Below are positions 7,868 through 16,439 of a stretch of DNA of 34,492 bases, in pieces (position 1 is the first letter of the stretch; every line of letters begins with the position of its first letter). Below the pieces are notes generated by a model that worked only from the letters and a program-made list of their open reading frames with translations, made no database searches and was not told the origin of the DNA. Both the position numbers and the translations under genes were made by a program. Origin of the DNA: Bacilli bacterium (GTDB lineage: Bacteria; Bacillota_I; Bacilli_A; MAG-NZ); the NCBI GenBank assembly GCA_018401215.1, contig JAGYLA010000006.1, positions 1 through 34,492 of the forward strand, in the 5' to 3' direction.

Positions 7868-9032
7868 ATGACAACAATTTTCATTAACATTGGCCAACTA
7901 CTGACATTTGATTATCACAAACCGTATTTACGGTTTTCTGAGAACAAATCAACTCAAAATCATCAATGATGCCTACATGTTGAATTCACTGATGGTGTGA
8001 TCAGTAGTGAGGTAACAAACAACGACCCAATAAACTCGAATATAAGGTCGTTGATTGCCACAACATGCTTGTAACACCGGAGCTTCATCGTGCGTTTTGC
8101 GCAGTTAACTACGCAGGGGCACGGTTGGAGGAACTAGATACACCAGGTACGCCAGCGGAAACTGGAATGTTAAAGACAGTCAATGCAACCGATAAGACGT
8201 CTATGAACAACTCACCTATGCAACCGAACAACGCCTGAATACATTACTCGCCCATGGGGTCACGACGGTGAGTGTGCATACGAGCTACGGTGTCCATCCG
8301 GAACAAGAACTTCAGTTGCTTGAAGTGTTAAACAATGTCCAAACCAAACAAACGCTTCAACGTGTATTATACGCCCAAACAACTGCGTCGTTGGAGGCAA
8401 AAAACTACTTCAAGACTGTACGTAAGTCTTGAAACAAAACAAGCACTTGATCGATGCGGTCAACATCCAAAGTATATGACCAAACATTCCTCAAGACACC
8501 GCAGGACGTTCTTGCTTCAAATGAAAGACTTGGGTGTGACAACGTACGTCTGCCGACCAATTCCAAATGGAATCAGCCGCTGAACTTGCCGCTGAAGTCA
8601 AAGCGAACGGCACTGCCATATCAATCATTCGTCCAAATACGGCATCAAGAAACTCGCGGCCTCTGAAACCGTTGCCTGTTTGCTGCCGCTGAGTGCTCAC
8701 TTTAAGAACACCAAACAGCAAACATGGATGTCATCAAAGAAACCAATGCGATCATTTCAATCGCGACCGGTCACAACCCGGTGACCGCACCGAGTTTACA
8801 CTTTACTCATGTCTTACAGTTAGCCCATCGATTGTTGCGCTTGACCCCCAAACAAGTACTCAATGCCGTCACCATCAATGCGGCATTTCAACTTGGGGTG
8901 GAAACGGGTCGATTGTTTGAAGGCGCCGAAGCCACCTTTGTGGTGTGGGATTGTCCAACGTATGACCATTTGTTTTACCATCAAGCGATGAATTTGGTCG
9001 AACAAGTGTACATTCAAGGTAAAAAACGATAA
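7868..9032 (+). pseudogene. Imidazolonepropionase (HutI)-like amidohydrolase, frame-broken and lacking metal ligands
   Basis: The start reads TTIFINIGQLLTFD, the classic HutI opening. Later fragments match HutI in order: VTPELHRAFCAVNYAGAR, HGVTTVSVHTSYGVHPEQEL, ESAAELAAEVKANG, LAASETVACLLPLSAHF, NAIISIATGHNPVTAPS and INAAFQLGVETGRLFEGAEA. HutI hydrolyses imidazolonepropionate in histidine breakdown. At least six frame changes fall between 7920 and 8720; the last 100 codons are clean. In ungapped local comparison the metal-binding HTH is FCA, and the Asp of the ATDFNP motif is Gly (ATGHNP). The HADE and SADH histidines are also not seen. No other hut gene is nearby. The product may be a non-catalytic relative. 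Confidence 0.7.
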
Positions 9033-9059
9033 AACCGATGCTTAAGCATCGGTTTTTTT
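9031..9059. terminator. Bidirectional terminator between HutI-like gene and namA
   Basis: AAAACCGATGC (9031-9041), loop TTAA, GCATCGGTTTT (9046-9056) with a further T run. A-run and T-run on opposite sides let it serve both converging genes. Confidence 0.9.
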
Positions 9060-10059
9060 ATAGATTCGGATAATTCAACGGACTCTTTAGTTCTAACGTG
9101 GCACCAAGTTCTTTGGCCCAGCGTCGTGGTAAACCAGGGTCACGCAGTAAGGCTTTCCCCACTTGAATCATGTCGGCATAGCCCGCAGTCAAGATGTCTT
9201 CTGCTTGTGTGGCTTCGGTAATCAACCCGACAGCAAACACAGGGACATCAACGGCTGATTTGATCGCATGCGATAGTGGTACTTGATATCCCGGTTGCAC
9301 TTCAATTGAGACCGGATGAATCCCGCCGCTTGAGACATCAATAAAATCAATGCCCCACTCGACCATGGTTTTGGCAATGCGAACATAGTCGTCAATGTGA
9401 TAACCATCGTCAATGTATTCTTCGGCGCTATATCGAATGCCGATTGCACCGTGAAACTCGGCTTGAATAGCCGCGAGAATCTCTTGAACAATTCTAAGAC
9501 GATTCGATTCACTGCCACCGTACTCATCGGTTCTGGTGTTGGATTTGGGAGAAATGAAGGAATGAAGTAAATATCCATGCGCTGCATGAATCTCCACGCC
9601 ATCAAAGCCAGCCAACCGCGCCCGACGAGCTGCTTGTTTGTATGCACTCACCAATGCCTGAATGTCAGCAACTGACATCGCGGTTGGTGCTAGGTAATTG
9701 GGATAGGCTTCATTGGTTGGACCAACTTGCGGTAAGTTTTTCGCGGTCTTACGACCAGCATGTGCGAGTTGAATCATAATGACGGTATTGTTTTCATGGG
9801 CGTAATCGACAATGCCCTTTAATGGCGCAATGTGTTTATCATCCCAAATGCCCATGTCTTCCATCGAAATGCGCCCATTGGGGTCGACCGAGGTCGCTTC
9901 GATGATGACCAAGCCGACGCCGTAATTGATCATCGTGCCGTAATGCGCGTTATGAAAGAAGTTGGCGACACCATCCACCGCACGGTACGTGCACATTGGT
10001 GGCATACAAAGTCGATTCTTGATCGTTAGTTGTTTGATTTGAACCGGGTCAAATAACAT
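9058..10059 (-). CDS. namA: NADPH dehydrogenase of the old yellow enzyme family (YqjM/NamA-like)
   Basis: An FMN-dependent TIM-barrel ene-reductase that reduces alpha,beta-unsaturated carbonyls and nitro compounds. The 333-residue protein matches the YqjM subgroup. It has PPMCTY with the subgroup-specific Cys23 and Tyr25, IQLAHAGRK, and HAAHGYLLHSFISP with the substrate-anchoring His158 and His161. SNTRTDEYGGS follows, then AVGLITEATQAEDIL and a DMIQVGKALLRDP phosphate-binding end. The ATG at 10059 overlaps the stop of the upstream ABC gene as TGATG, so translation is coupled to the exporter operon. Its place in a MarR-controlled operon suggests a role against electrophilic or xenobiotic compounds, which is inference. 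Confidence 0.95.
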   Translation of the reverse strand: MLFDPVQIKQLTIKNRLCMPPMCTYRAVDGVANFFHNAHYGTMINYGVGLVIIEATSVDPNGRISMEDMGIWDDKHIAPLKGIVDYAHENNTVIMIQLAHAGRKTAKNLPQVGPTNEAYPNYLAPTAMSVADIQALVSAYKQAARRARLAGFDGVEIHAAHGYLLHSFISPKSNTRTDEYGGSESNRLRIVQEILAAIQAEFHGAIGIRYSAEEYIDDGYHIDDYVRIAKTMVEWGIDFIDVSSGGIHPVSIEVQPGYQVPLSHAIKSAVDVPVFAVGLITEATQAEDILTAGYADMIQVGKALLRDPGLPRRWAKELGATLELKSPLNYPNL

Positions 10060-11897
10060 CAAGCACCTTCCAATGCAAGAGGTTTGGCTGGACCCTCTTT
10101 GAATTGAATTTGATACAAGTTGTAATACATGCCGCGTTCTTTCAAGAGTGCTTGGTGGTTTCCTTTTTCAACAATTTTCCCTTTGTGCATCACAATGATT
10201 TGGTCCACGTGTTGAATCGTACTAAGGCGGTGCGCCACAATCAACGTCGTGCCAATCGTCATAATCTTTTTCAAGCTTTCTTGAATGATTTGTTCGGTTT
10301 CGGTATCGATGTTTGCCGTTGCTTCATCCAAGATGATCGCATTGGGTTGATGGGTTAAGGTGCGAGCAAAGCTTAAGAGTTGGCGCTGACCTTGCGAGTA
10401 GTTGACCCCGCGTTCAACAACATTTTCTTCGTATTTGTCCGGTAAACGGTCAATGAAGTGCGTCGCATTGACATACTCACAAGCTTGTTCCATCGTCGAT
10501 TGATCGATCGATTCATCACGCAAGCGGATGTTGGTCGCAATCGTTCCAGTAAACAAGAACACGTCTTGGAGCATGACACCAAATTGTCGACGAAGGGACG
10601 GCAAGTCATATCGACGAATGTCGATGCCGTCAACTAGAATTCGTCCTTTTTGAATGTCATATTCGCGGGTAATCAATTTCAAAATGGTCGTTTTTCCAGC
10701 TCCTGTTGCCCCGACAAAGGCAACACTTTCGCCTGGTTTGACATGAAAGCTCACATCTTGCAAAATCCAATCTTCTTTTTCGTAGGCGAACCAGACATTT
10801 TCAAAGACAATTTCGCCTTTAAAGTCGGTAACAGTCACTGCATCAGCAGGACTAGTAATGCGTTCGTCTTTGCCTAAAATATCAAAGATTCGCTCACTCG
10901 CTACAAGTGCACTTTGTAAGACATTCAATTGTTCAGCAAACCCTTGAATCGGTTCAAACAATCGTTCCAAATACGTATAATACGTAATGACCAAACTAAC
11001 AGCCAGTGCTCCCGATAAGACTTCCAGTCCACCGACCAAAAACAATAAAATGAATGAGGCGATACGAATCATATAAATCGTTGGACGATAAATCGCAAAG
11101 GCGAGGAGTTGTTTCATATCAGCTTTTTGCAAGTCATTACTAATATCAACGAAGGTTTTGTATTTATTGCGTTGTTGATTGAAAATTTGAACAATTTTCA
11201 TCCCCGACAAATGTTCTGACAAGTAGGCGTTGACTCTTGAGATATGAAAGCGAATTTGACGATAAATCTTACGATTCACTTTTTGAAAGAAATACGTAAA
11301 CAACAACAAGACGGGAATCGTACTTAACACAACCAAGGCCAAATTGATGTTTCCTGTGTTGATGTAGTTGATCCCTACAATCGCAGCAATGATCCCTAAA
11401 ATAGTCACAATGTCTCGTGTCATGTTGACCAAGACGCTCGTATACATTTCCGATAAGGTTTGCGTGTCGTTGGTAATTCGTGTCACCAAAACACCAGTTG
11501 GTACTTGGTTCAAATAATTGATGGATTGGTCCTCCAAGTGATTGAAGGTTTTTTCGCGAATGTCATAAATGATTGATTGACCCGCTCGCTGAATGATCAT
11601 TTGTTGGTTGTAAATGACAAACCCAGAAAGAACTGTGGTCGCTGCATAAATCACCAGCAGATTAATCAACCGTTGGGGTTCAAAGGCCGCATCTTCAAAG
11701 ATGGCGAACGCTTGACCAAACAAGAATGGTTGGACCAATTGTAAGCCGATCCCAAGAAACATTAGCGTAAACGTTAACACAAATTGCCATTTATACGGCA
11801 CGGCAAACTCAAGCAGACGCTTGAGGATGACGCGGTCTTTCATGTTGCGAATATTATCTTCAGGAGACACTCGATTGCCTCCACCACCACGCATCAT
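10059..11897 (-). CDS. ABC exporter half-transporter, catalytically complete subunit
   Basis: A 612-residue fused permease-ATPase of the type IV exporter family (YheH/BmrD-like). Six membrane helices occupy about residues 35-335. The nucleotide-binding domain has Walker A GATGAGKTT (396-404), Q-loop LQDVFLF and the variant signature YSQGQ (500-504). Walker B IILDEATANID keeps the catalytic Glu, and the H-loop His is 556. The partner encoded directly upstream has the complementary degenerate site, so the two should form a heterodimer. Its start overlaps the partner's stop by one base (TAATG). Substrate is unknown; multidrug or lipid export is typical of the family. Confidence 0.93.
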   Translation of the reverse strand: MMRGGGGNRVSPEDNIRNMKDRVILKRLLEFAVPYKWQFVLTFTLMFLGIGLQLVQPFLFGQAFAIFEDAAFEPQRLINLLVIYAATTVLSGFVIYNQQMIIQRAGQSIIYDIREKTFNHLEDQSINYLNQVPTGVLVTRITNDTQTLSEMYTSVLVNMTRDIVTILGIIAAIVGINYINTGNINLALVVLSTIPVLLLFTYFFQKVNRKIYRQIRFHISRVNAYLSEHLSGMKIVQIFNQQRNKYKTFVDISNDLQKADMKQLLAFAIYRPTIYMIRIASFILLFLVGGLEVLSGALAVSLVITYYTYLERLFEPIQGFAEQLNVLQSALVASERIFDILGKDERITSPADAVTVTDFKGEIVFENVWFAYEKEDWILQDVSFHVKPGESVAFVGATGAGKTTILKLITREYDIQKGRILVDGIDIRRYDLPSLRRQFGVMLQDVFLFTGTIATNIRLRDESIDQSTMEQACEYVNATHFIDRLPDKYEENVVERGVNYSQGQRQLLSFARTLTHQPNAIILDEATANIDTETEQIIQESLKKIMTIGTTLIVAHRLSTIQHVDQIIVMHKGKIVEKGNHQALLKERGMYYNLYQIQFKEGPAKPLALEGA

Positions 11898-13660
11898 TAG
11901 CTGGCCTCCAATTCTGTTTCTAGTTGTTGACGAGTGACAAAGTCATGATAGATTGCACTCGATGCTTGCAGTTCATCATGGGTTCCTACCGCAATCACGC
12001 GGCCTTCATCAACGACGATGATGCGGTCTGCATCTTTGATTGTGGAAATTCGGTGCGCAATGATTAACGTCGTTTTGTTTTGACGAAGTTTGCGTAAATT
12101 GCCTAAGATCTCTTCTTCGGTTTTGGTATCAACGGCTGAGACCGAGTCATCCAAAATCAAGATGGTTGGTTCTTTGATCAACGCTCGAGCGATTGCCAAA
12201 CGTTGTTTTTGTCCACCAGACAAGCGCACACCACGCTCGCCTATCAAGGTCTCAAAGCCTTGTTCAAATTCAGCGATGTTTTCATACACTGACGACAATT
12301 TTGCATATTCTTCGGCTTTGGCTTTGGTAGTTTCATCGATTTCTATCCCAAGCGCGATGTTTTCAGTGATGGTTGCACTAAACAAAAAGCCATCTTGCGG
12401 AACATAACCAATCGCTTGACGAACATCCCCAATCGGTAACTTCATGATGTCGTTGCCATCCAGTAAAATTTTGTTTTCTTCCAAGTTGAACAAGCGAAGC
12501 AACAAATCAACGACAGTACTTTTCCCACTCCCGGTTCGCCCGACAATACCGACGGTCTCTCCAGGATTGATCGTAAAGCTGACGTTGGATAATTGCGGAA
12601 TGTCTGAGTCTGGATACGCAAACGTTACATCATTAAAGGTAATACCCCCTAAGATCGGTTTGCTTGATACATCGCTTGCATCCACAACACGAATCGGTTC
12701 ACTCAAAACGGCGTTGATGCGAATCAACGACGCTTTGGCCGTAGCCCCAAGTTGAATTACTTGGGTCAACGCGATAATGGGCCAAACAAGCAAGTTGAAG
12801 TAGACGACATACTCAAACAAGTTTCCGTACGTAAATGGATTAGCGGTACCGGCTGTGGATTGCAATAAGAACCCACCATAGCCAAAGATCACAATCGCAA
12901 TGATCGTAATCAAACTTCGTAGTAATACTTCCACTACAGCCGCTAAGCGAACAAAGCCAATCGTTTTGTCTTTGTTCAATTGGTTGTATTTTAAGAACTC
13001 AATCTTTTCAATCGATTCTTTGACGAATGATTTGACGACTTGAATTCCACTCATGTTTTCGTTAACAAAATCCGACAACTCAGCAAATGCTTTTTGTCGT
13101 TCACTAAAGCGAGCACGAATCATTTTTGATAATACAAATCCTAATATCCCAGTAATGGAGATTGGAATTAATACCACAAACGTCAAGCTAACACTAAGGG
13201 AAAACATTCGGTAAAACACCAATGCGCCAAGAAATACGGCATCCACAACAAGGACCAAGCCAAAGCCGACACTACGGCGAATCGCTTCCAAGTCATTCGT
13301 ATAAAGGGCCATCAATTCTCCGCTTTTGGAGCGGTTATAATAACCAACATCAAGTGCTTGGTGATGTTGATACAATTGGTTGCGCATATCGTAGTTGATC
13401 TTACGAGCGGCTTGCAGTAAGGAAATCCGCCACAAAAACCGACCACCGATAATGACCGCGGCCGCAATTGTGATGTTCCAAACATTAGAAATGATTCCCT
13501 CGCGGTCAATCGTGCCGGCATTCAATCCGTCAATGATGACGCGAAAGAATACGGGGATTTCTAGTTGTGCATAGTCAACAATGATAAGAAATAGTACACC
13601 AGTCAAAAAATATGGCCAGTACTTTTTGTAGTATTCGTTAATCGTTTGTCCAAAAACCAT
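11897..13660 (-). CDS. ABC exporter half-transporter, degenerate-site subunit
   Basis: A 587-residue permease-ATPase (YheI/BmrC-like). It has six N-terminal membrane helices, Walker A GRTGSGKST (374-382), an intact signature LSGGQ (480-484) and H-loop His536. Walker B reads ILILDDSVSAVD, with Asp505 where the catalytic Glu normally stands. This is the known pattern of heterodimeric exporters such as BmrC/BmrD and TM287/288, in which one ATP site is non-hydrolysing. I use the ATG at 13660, with AGGAG six bases upstream, instead of an ATG eight codons earlier inside the marR gene. Only one base separates it from the marR stop. Confidence 0.93.
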   Translation of the reverse strand: MVFGQTINEYYKKYWPYFLTGVLFLIIVDYAQLEIPVFFRVIIDGLNAGTIDREGIISNVWNITIAAAVIIGGRFLWRISLLQAARKINYDMRNQLYQHHQALDVGYYNRSKSGELMALYTNDLEAIRRSVGFGLVLVVDAVFLGALVFYRMFSLSVSLTFVVLIPISITGILGFVLSKMIRARFSERQKAFAELSDFVNENMSGIQVVKSFVKESIEKIEFLKYNQLNKDKTIGFVRLAAVVEVLLRSLITIIAIVIFGYGGFLLQSTAGTANPFTYGNLFEYVVYFNLLVWPIIALTQVIQLGATAKASLIRINAVLSEPIRVVDASDVSSKPILGGITFNDVTFAYPDSDIPQLSNVSFTINPGETVGIVGRTGSGKSTVVDLLLRLFNLEENKILLDGNDIMKLPIGDVRQAIGYVPQDGFLFSATITENIALGIEIDETTKAKAEEYAKLSSVYENIAEFEQGFETLIGERGVRLSGGQKQRLAIARALIKEPTILILDDSVSAVDTKTEEEILGNLRKLRQNKTTLIIAHRISTIKDADRIIVVDEGRVIAVGTHDELQASSAIYHDFVTRQQLETELEAS

Positions 13661-13661
13661 A

Positions 13662-14084
13662 TTATTCTCCTGTGATTTGGTCAAGCAATGAAGTCAATGT
13701 GTGTACTTCATCGGTTGATAATTTTGCATTGATTTTTTCTGTCACACGGCGTGATTCTAACTCGTTGGATTTGGCGAGCAATCGACCATGGTCAGTCAGC
13801 TCAATGAAATACTTTCGCTTGTCAGACTTACAGTGCCGCTTAATAATCATCCCTGCTTGTTCGAAGCGGTTGACGATCTCAGTCACGGTTGGTTTTTTGA
13901 GTTCTGAAAGCAAGGCAAACTTCGACACGGTCATGTCTTGATTGTCATGAATCAAATTCAAATAATAAAATTGACGCGACGATAACTTCTTTTCTAAGCC
14001 AAGTTCTTCATAGACTTCTTGGCAACTTTCAAAGTAGAGACGCAACAATTTATTGAATGATTGACGGATGCGATCGTTGTCCAT
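13662..14084 (-). CDS. MarR-family repressor of the ABC exporter operon
   Basis: A 140-residue winged-helix regulator. The DNA-recognition region includes TVSKFALLSELKKPTVTEIVNRFEQAGMI, and the wing is KRHCKSDKRKYFIELTDHG, both typical of MarR. Helices at both ends form the dimer interface. It is the first gene of a tight unit (marR, ABC, ABC, OYE reductase). A 19-base palindrome directly behind the -10 box upstream is the obvious binding site, so autorepression released by a ligand is the likely mode. The ligand is unknown; phenolic or drug-like compounds are common for the family. Confidence 0.92.
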   Translation of the reverse strand: MDNDRIRQSFNKLLRLYFESCQEVYEELGLEKKLSSRQFYYLNLIHDNQDMTVSKFALLSELKKPTVTEIVNRFEQAGMIIKRHCKSDKRKYFIELTDHGRLLAKSNELESRRVTEKINAKLSTDEVHTLTSLLDQITGE

Positions 14085-14094
14085 ATGATCCTTT

Positions 14095-14141
14095 AGTTAG
14101 TATCTTACTAACTATTATACTCTTGGCAAAAGAAAAGGCAA
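14095..14141 (-). promoter_or_regulatory. marR-ABC operon promoter with 19-bp palindromic operator
   Basis: Minus-strand -10 TATAAT (14114-14119) with TTGCCT (14136-14141) 16 bases upstream. The palindrome AGTTAGTA-TCT-TACTAACT (14095-14113) abuts the -10 box on its downstream side, covering the transcription start, and is followed by AAAGGA and the marR ATG. Arms are perfect, eight bases each. Confidence 0.8.
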
Positions 14142-14153
14142 TAGTTTGCCTTT
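14128..14153 (-). terminator. Terminator after the DegV gene
   Basis: Minus-strand AAAGGCAA, loop ACTA, TTGCCTTT, then TCTTTT. It starts in the DegV stop codon, and its 3' arm contains the -35 box of the marR promoter. Confidence 0.75.
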
Positions 14154-15010
14154 ACTCTGGAATAGTCATCCAACAAATTCCGTAACCACCTTTGCCCAAG
14201 TGCACTGCGACAACGGGGGAGATTTCCCGCGCTGGCACAATCACAGCCTGAGGAAATGCGGTTTGTAACACGGCACTGACCGATTCCAGTTTTTCTGGTG
14301 CTTGAATGTGACCAACCGAGATGAATGGCTTGCGACCCGCAGGAATCGATTCACGAATCTTCGTCACCAAATACTCCATCGCCTTCTTGGTCGAGCGAAT
14401 GCGGTCCGCCAGTTCCATCTTGCCATCGGGGTCAGTAATCAGCATCGGTTTCACCTGCAGCGCATTGCCAATGAATGCTTGCGAGCGGGTTAAGCGACCA
14501 CTTTTATACAAGGTGTCTAAGTTGTTGATGGTCAAAATCGAGCGCATTCCTTGAATCGCTTCTCGAACTTCAGCAGCTAGTTGTTTGAGTTCCATCCCTT
14601 GAGTCAGGCGTTGTTCGATGTGATACATCACCAAATCACCAATCATACTCGATGATTTCGTGTCGATCACCTCAACACTCATCCCTTCAACTAGTTCAGC
14701 TGCCATGACCGCTGATTGATACGTGCCGGACAATGCTGCACTTATTGTAATCACGACCACCGAATCAAAACCTTTGGCTTGCAGCGCACGATACGCTTGC
14801 GCAAATGCTTCCGGGGAAGGTTGCGAGGTGGTCACTTTGTTTCCTTGATTCATTAACGCTAAAATGCTTTCCGTGGTCGAATCGACCCGGTCGTAGTACG
14901 TGGTTCCTTCGACAATGATTTGAACCGGTACTTCTTCAATTTTGATACTTCGTTACTTGAGCATCGCTCACACTACAAGTTGAATCAATGACCGTTCCTA
15001 TGTTTGACAT
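14152..15010 (-). CDS. DegV-family fatty-acid-binding protein, one frameshift
   Basis: DegV/FakB proteins bind a fatty acid and present it to the kinase FakA for incorporation into phospholipids. The reconstructed protein starts at 15010 (AGGAGAG upstream) with IGTVIDSTCSVSDAQVTKY. It continues with VTTSQPSPEAFAQAY (conserved TTSQP-SP), ISAALSGTYQSA (SGTY) and a C-terminal half ending IPE. A single break near 14945, in a CAAAATTG stretch, separates the first 22 or so codons from the remaining frame. Everything else is intact, so this is probably an error or a very recent mutation. Lipid handling is family knowledge; no fakA is visible here. Confidence 0.85.
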
Positions 15011-15060
15011 ACTACTCTCCTACCGTTAGTATCTCAAGTGGCATGGATGGCTCAAGAAGA

Positions 15061-15089
15061 TTGCATTATTTGGTAATTTATCGTAAGAT
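15061..15089 (+). promoter_or_regulatory. Probable metK promoter
   Basis: TTGCAT (15061-15066), 17-base spacer and TAAGAT (15084-15089), ending 11 bases before the SAM riboswitch P1 stem. Four of six matches in each box. Confidence 0.5.
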
Positions 15090-15100
15090 AAGTTGCCAAT

Positions 15101-15234
15101 TCTCATTCAGAGTTGTGAAGGTGACTAGCCGTTGAAGCAACCTTAACCGATTCAATTCGGTGCTCTAGTAGGAAACCCAGCAATGAGAGAAAACCACGAT
15201 GCTTTTCTCTCGAGAAGACTTTTTATGGGAGAAA
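15101..15234 (+). promoter_or_regulatory. SAM-I (S-box) riboswitch with translational expression platform, upstream of metK
   Basis: P1 pairs TCTCATT (15101-15107) with AATGAGA (15182-15188). The conserved AGAG follows P1. A compact P2 (GTTG/CAAC) contains the kink-turn elements GTGA and TTGA, and its loop ACTAG (15124-15128) is perfectly complementary to CTAGT (15165-15169) in J3/4, the S-box pseudoknot. P3 is ACCGA/TCGGT (15146-15161). Behind it, GAGAGAAAA (15185-15193) pairs with TTTTCTCTC (15203-15211), which can instead pair with GGGAGAAA (15227-15234), the metK ribosome site. SAM binding should stabilise P1, free TTTCTCTC and close the start. Confidence 0.8.
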
Positions 15235-15237
15235 TCA

Positions 15238-16381
15238 ATGAACAAACTATTTACTTCTGAATCGGTCACTGAAGGCCATCCAGATAAAATTTGCGATCAA
15301 ATTTCCGATGCGATTTTAGATGCTGTGCTCACCCAAGACCCCTCGCTAGGGTTGCGGTTGAAACATTAGTGACCACTGGACTCGTGCTAGTTGCAGGTGA
15401 AGTGAACACCAGTGCGTATGTTGAAATTCAAGACATTGTTCGACAAACGATCAAAACCATTGGTTATGACAATGGGAGTTTGGTTTCGACTCAGAAGAAA
15501 ACGTCTCGGTGTTAACGTCAATTCATTCGCAAAGTCTGACATTGCCCAAGGGGTCGACCGCACCGATCAAGGAGCAGGGGACAGGAAGCAACGATGTTTG
15601 GCTATGCGACCAATGAAACCCGGAATACATGCCTTTACCAATCGTTTTGGCGCATCGCTTGACCAAACACTTGGTGACGTTCACCAAAAGACGGCACCTT
15701 AGCTTATTTACGTCCTGATGGCAAATCGCAAAGTCACCGTCGAATACGATGCAACTGGACAAGCCCTTCGAATTTTTACAATTGTCATTAGCACGCAACA
15801 CGACGAAGATGTCTCGTTAGATACCATCAACAAGACATCAAACGTCTGGTCATCAATCTAGTATTGATGCATCTCACCGTGAGCAAACAATTTATCACAT
15901 CAATAATCCGACCGGTCGCTTTGTGACTGGTGGTCCCAAAGGCGACGCGGGATTGACAGGGCGCAAGATTATCGTCGATACGTATGGGGGATGGGCTCGC
16001 CATGGTGGTGGTGCCTTTAGTGGCAAAGACGCGTCCAAGGTCGACCGATCTGCGGCTTATGCAGCACGATATGTTGCCAAACATGTTGTTGCTAGTGGCG
16101 CGGCCAAAGAGTGTGAAGTCCAACTCTCGTATGCGATTGGGGTGGCCAAGCCCGTCTCGATTACCGTCGACACGTTTGGTTCGAACACCGTTCCAGTTGA
16201 GTCCATTGTCCGGGCAATTGAACAAACGTTCGATTTGCGACCGGCAGCGATTATTCGTCAACTCGAGTTGACCAAACCTTGTTTTCTAGCAACGGCGGCA
16301 TACGGTCATTTTGGCCGCAACGAGTTTCGCTGGGAGCAACTTGATTTGCTAGAATCCTTTAATCAGCATGTAACGAAATGA
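15238..16381 (+). pseudogene. metK: S-adenosylmethionine synthetase, frame-broken as sequenced
   Basis: MetK makes SAM from methionine and ATP. The ATG at 15238 has GGGAG six bases upstream and gives [20 protein letters not shown], the family start with the ATP-binding His. Fragments in changing frames continue with [30 protein letters not shown] and PLPIVLAHRLTK-like pieces. From about 15850 the frame is clean: [40 protein letters not shown] and a normal C-terminus, stopping at 16379-16381. At least eight one-base changes lie between 15340 and 15850. Because metK is normally essential, and its riboswitch and second half are intact, sequence error is the likeliest cause. Total length (about 380 codons) is normal. 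Confidence 0.9.
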
Positions 16382-16409
16382 CATTCTTCGGCGAAGAATG
16401 TTTTTTTTT
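16381..16409 (+). terminator. Terminator after metK
   Basis: ACATTCTTC (16381-16389), loop GGC, GAAGAATGT (16393-16401) and nine T. The stem begins on the last base of the metK stop codon. Confidence 0.92.
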
Positions 16410-16439
16410 GGTAAGATATTCTAAAGAAAGAGGTACAAC

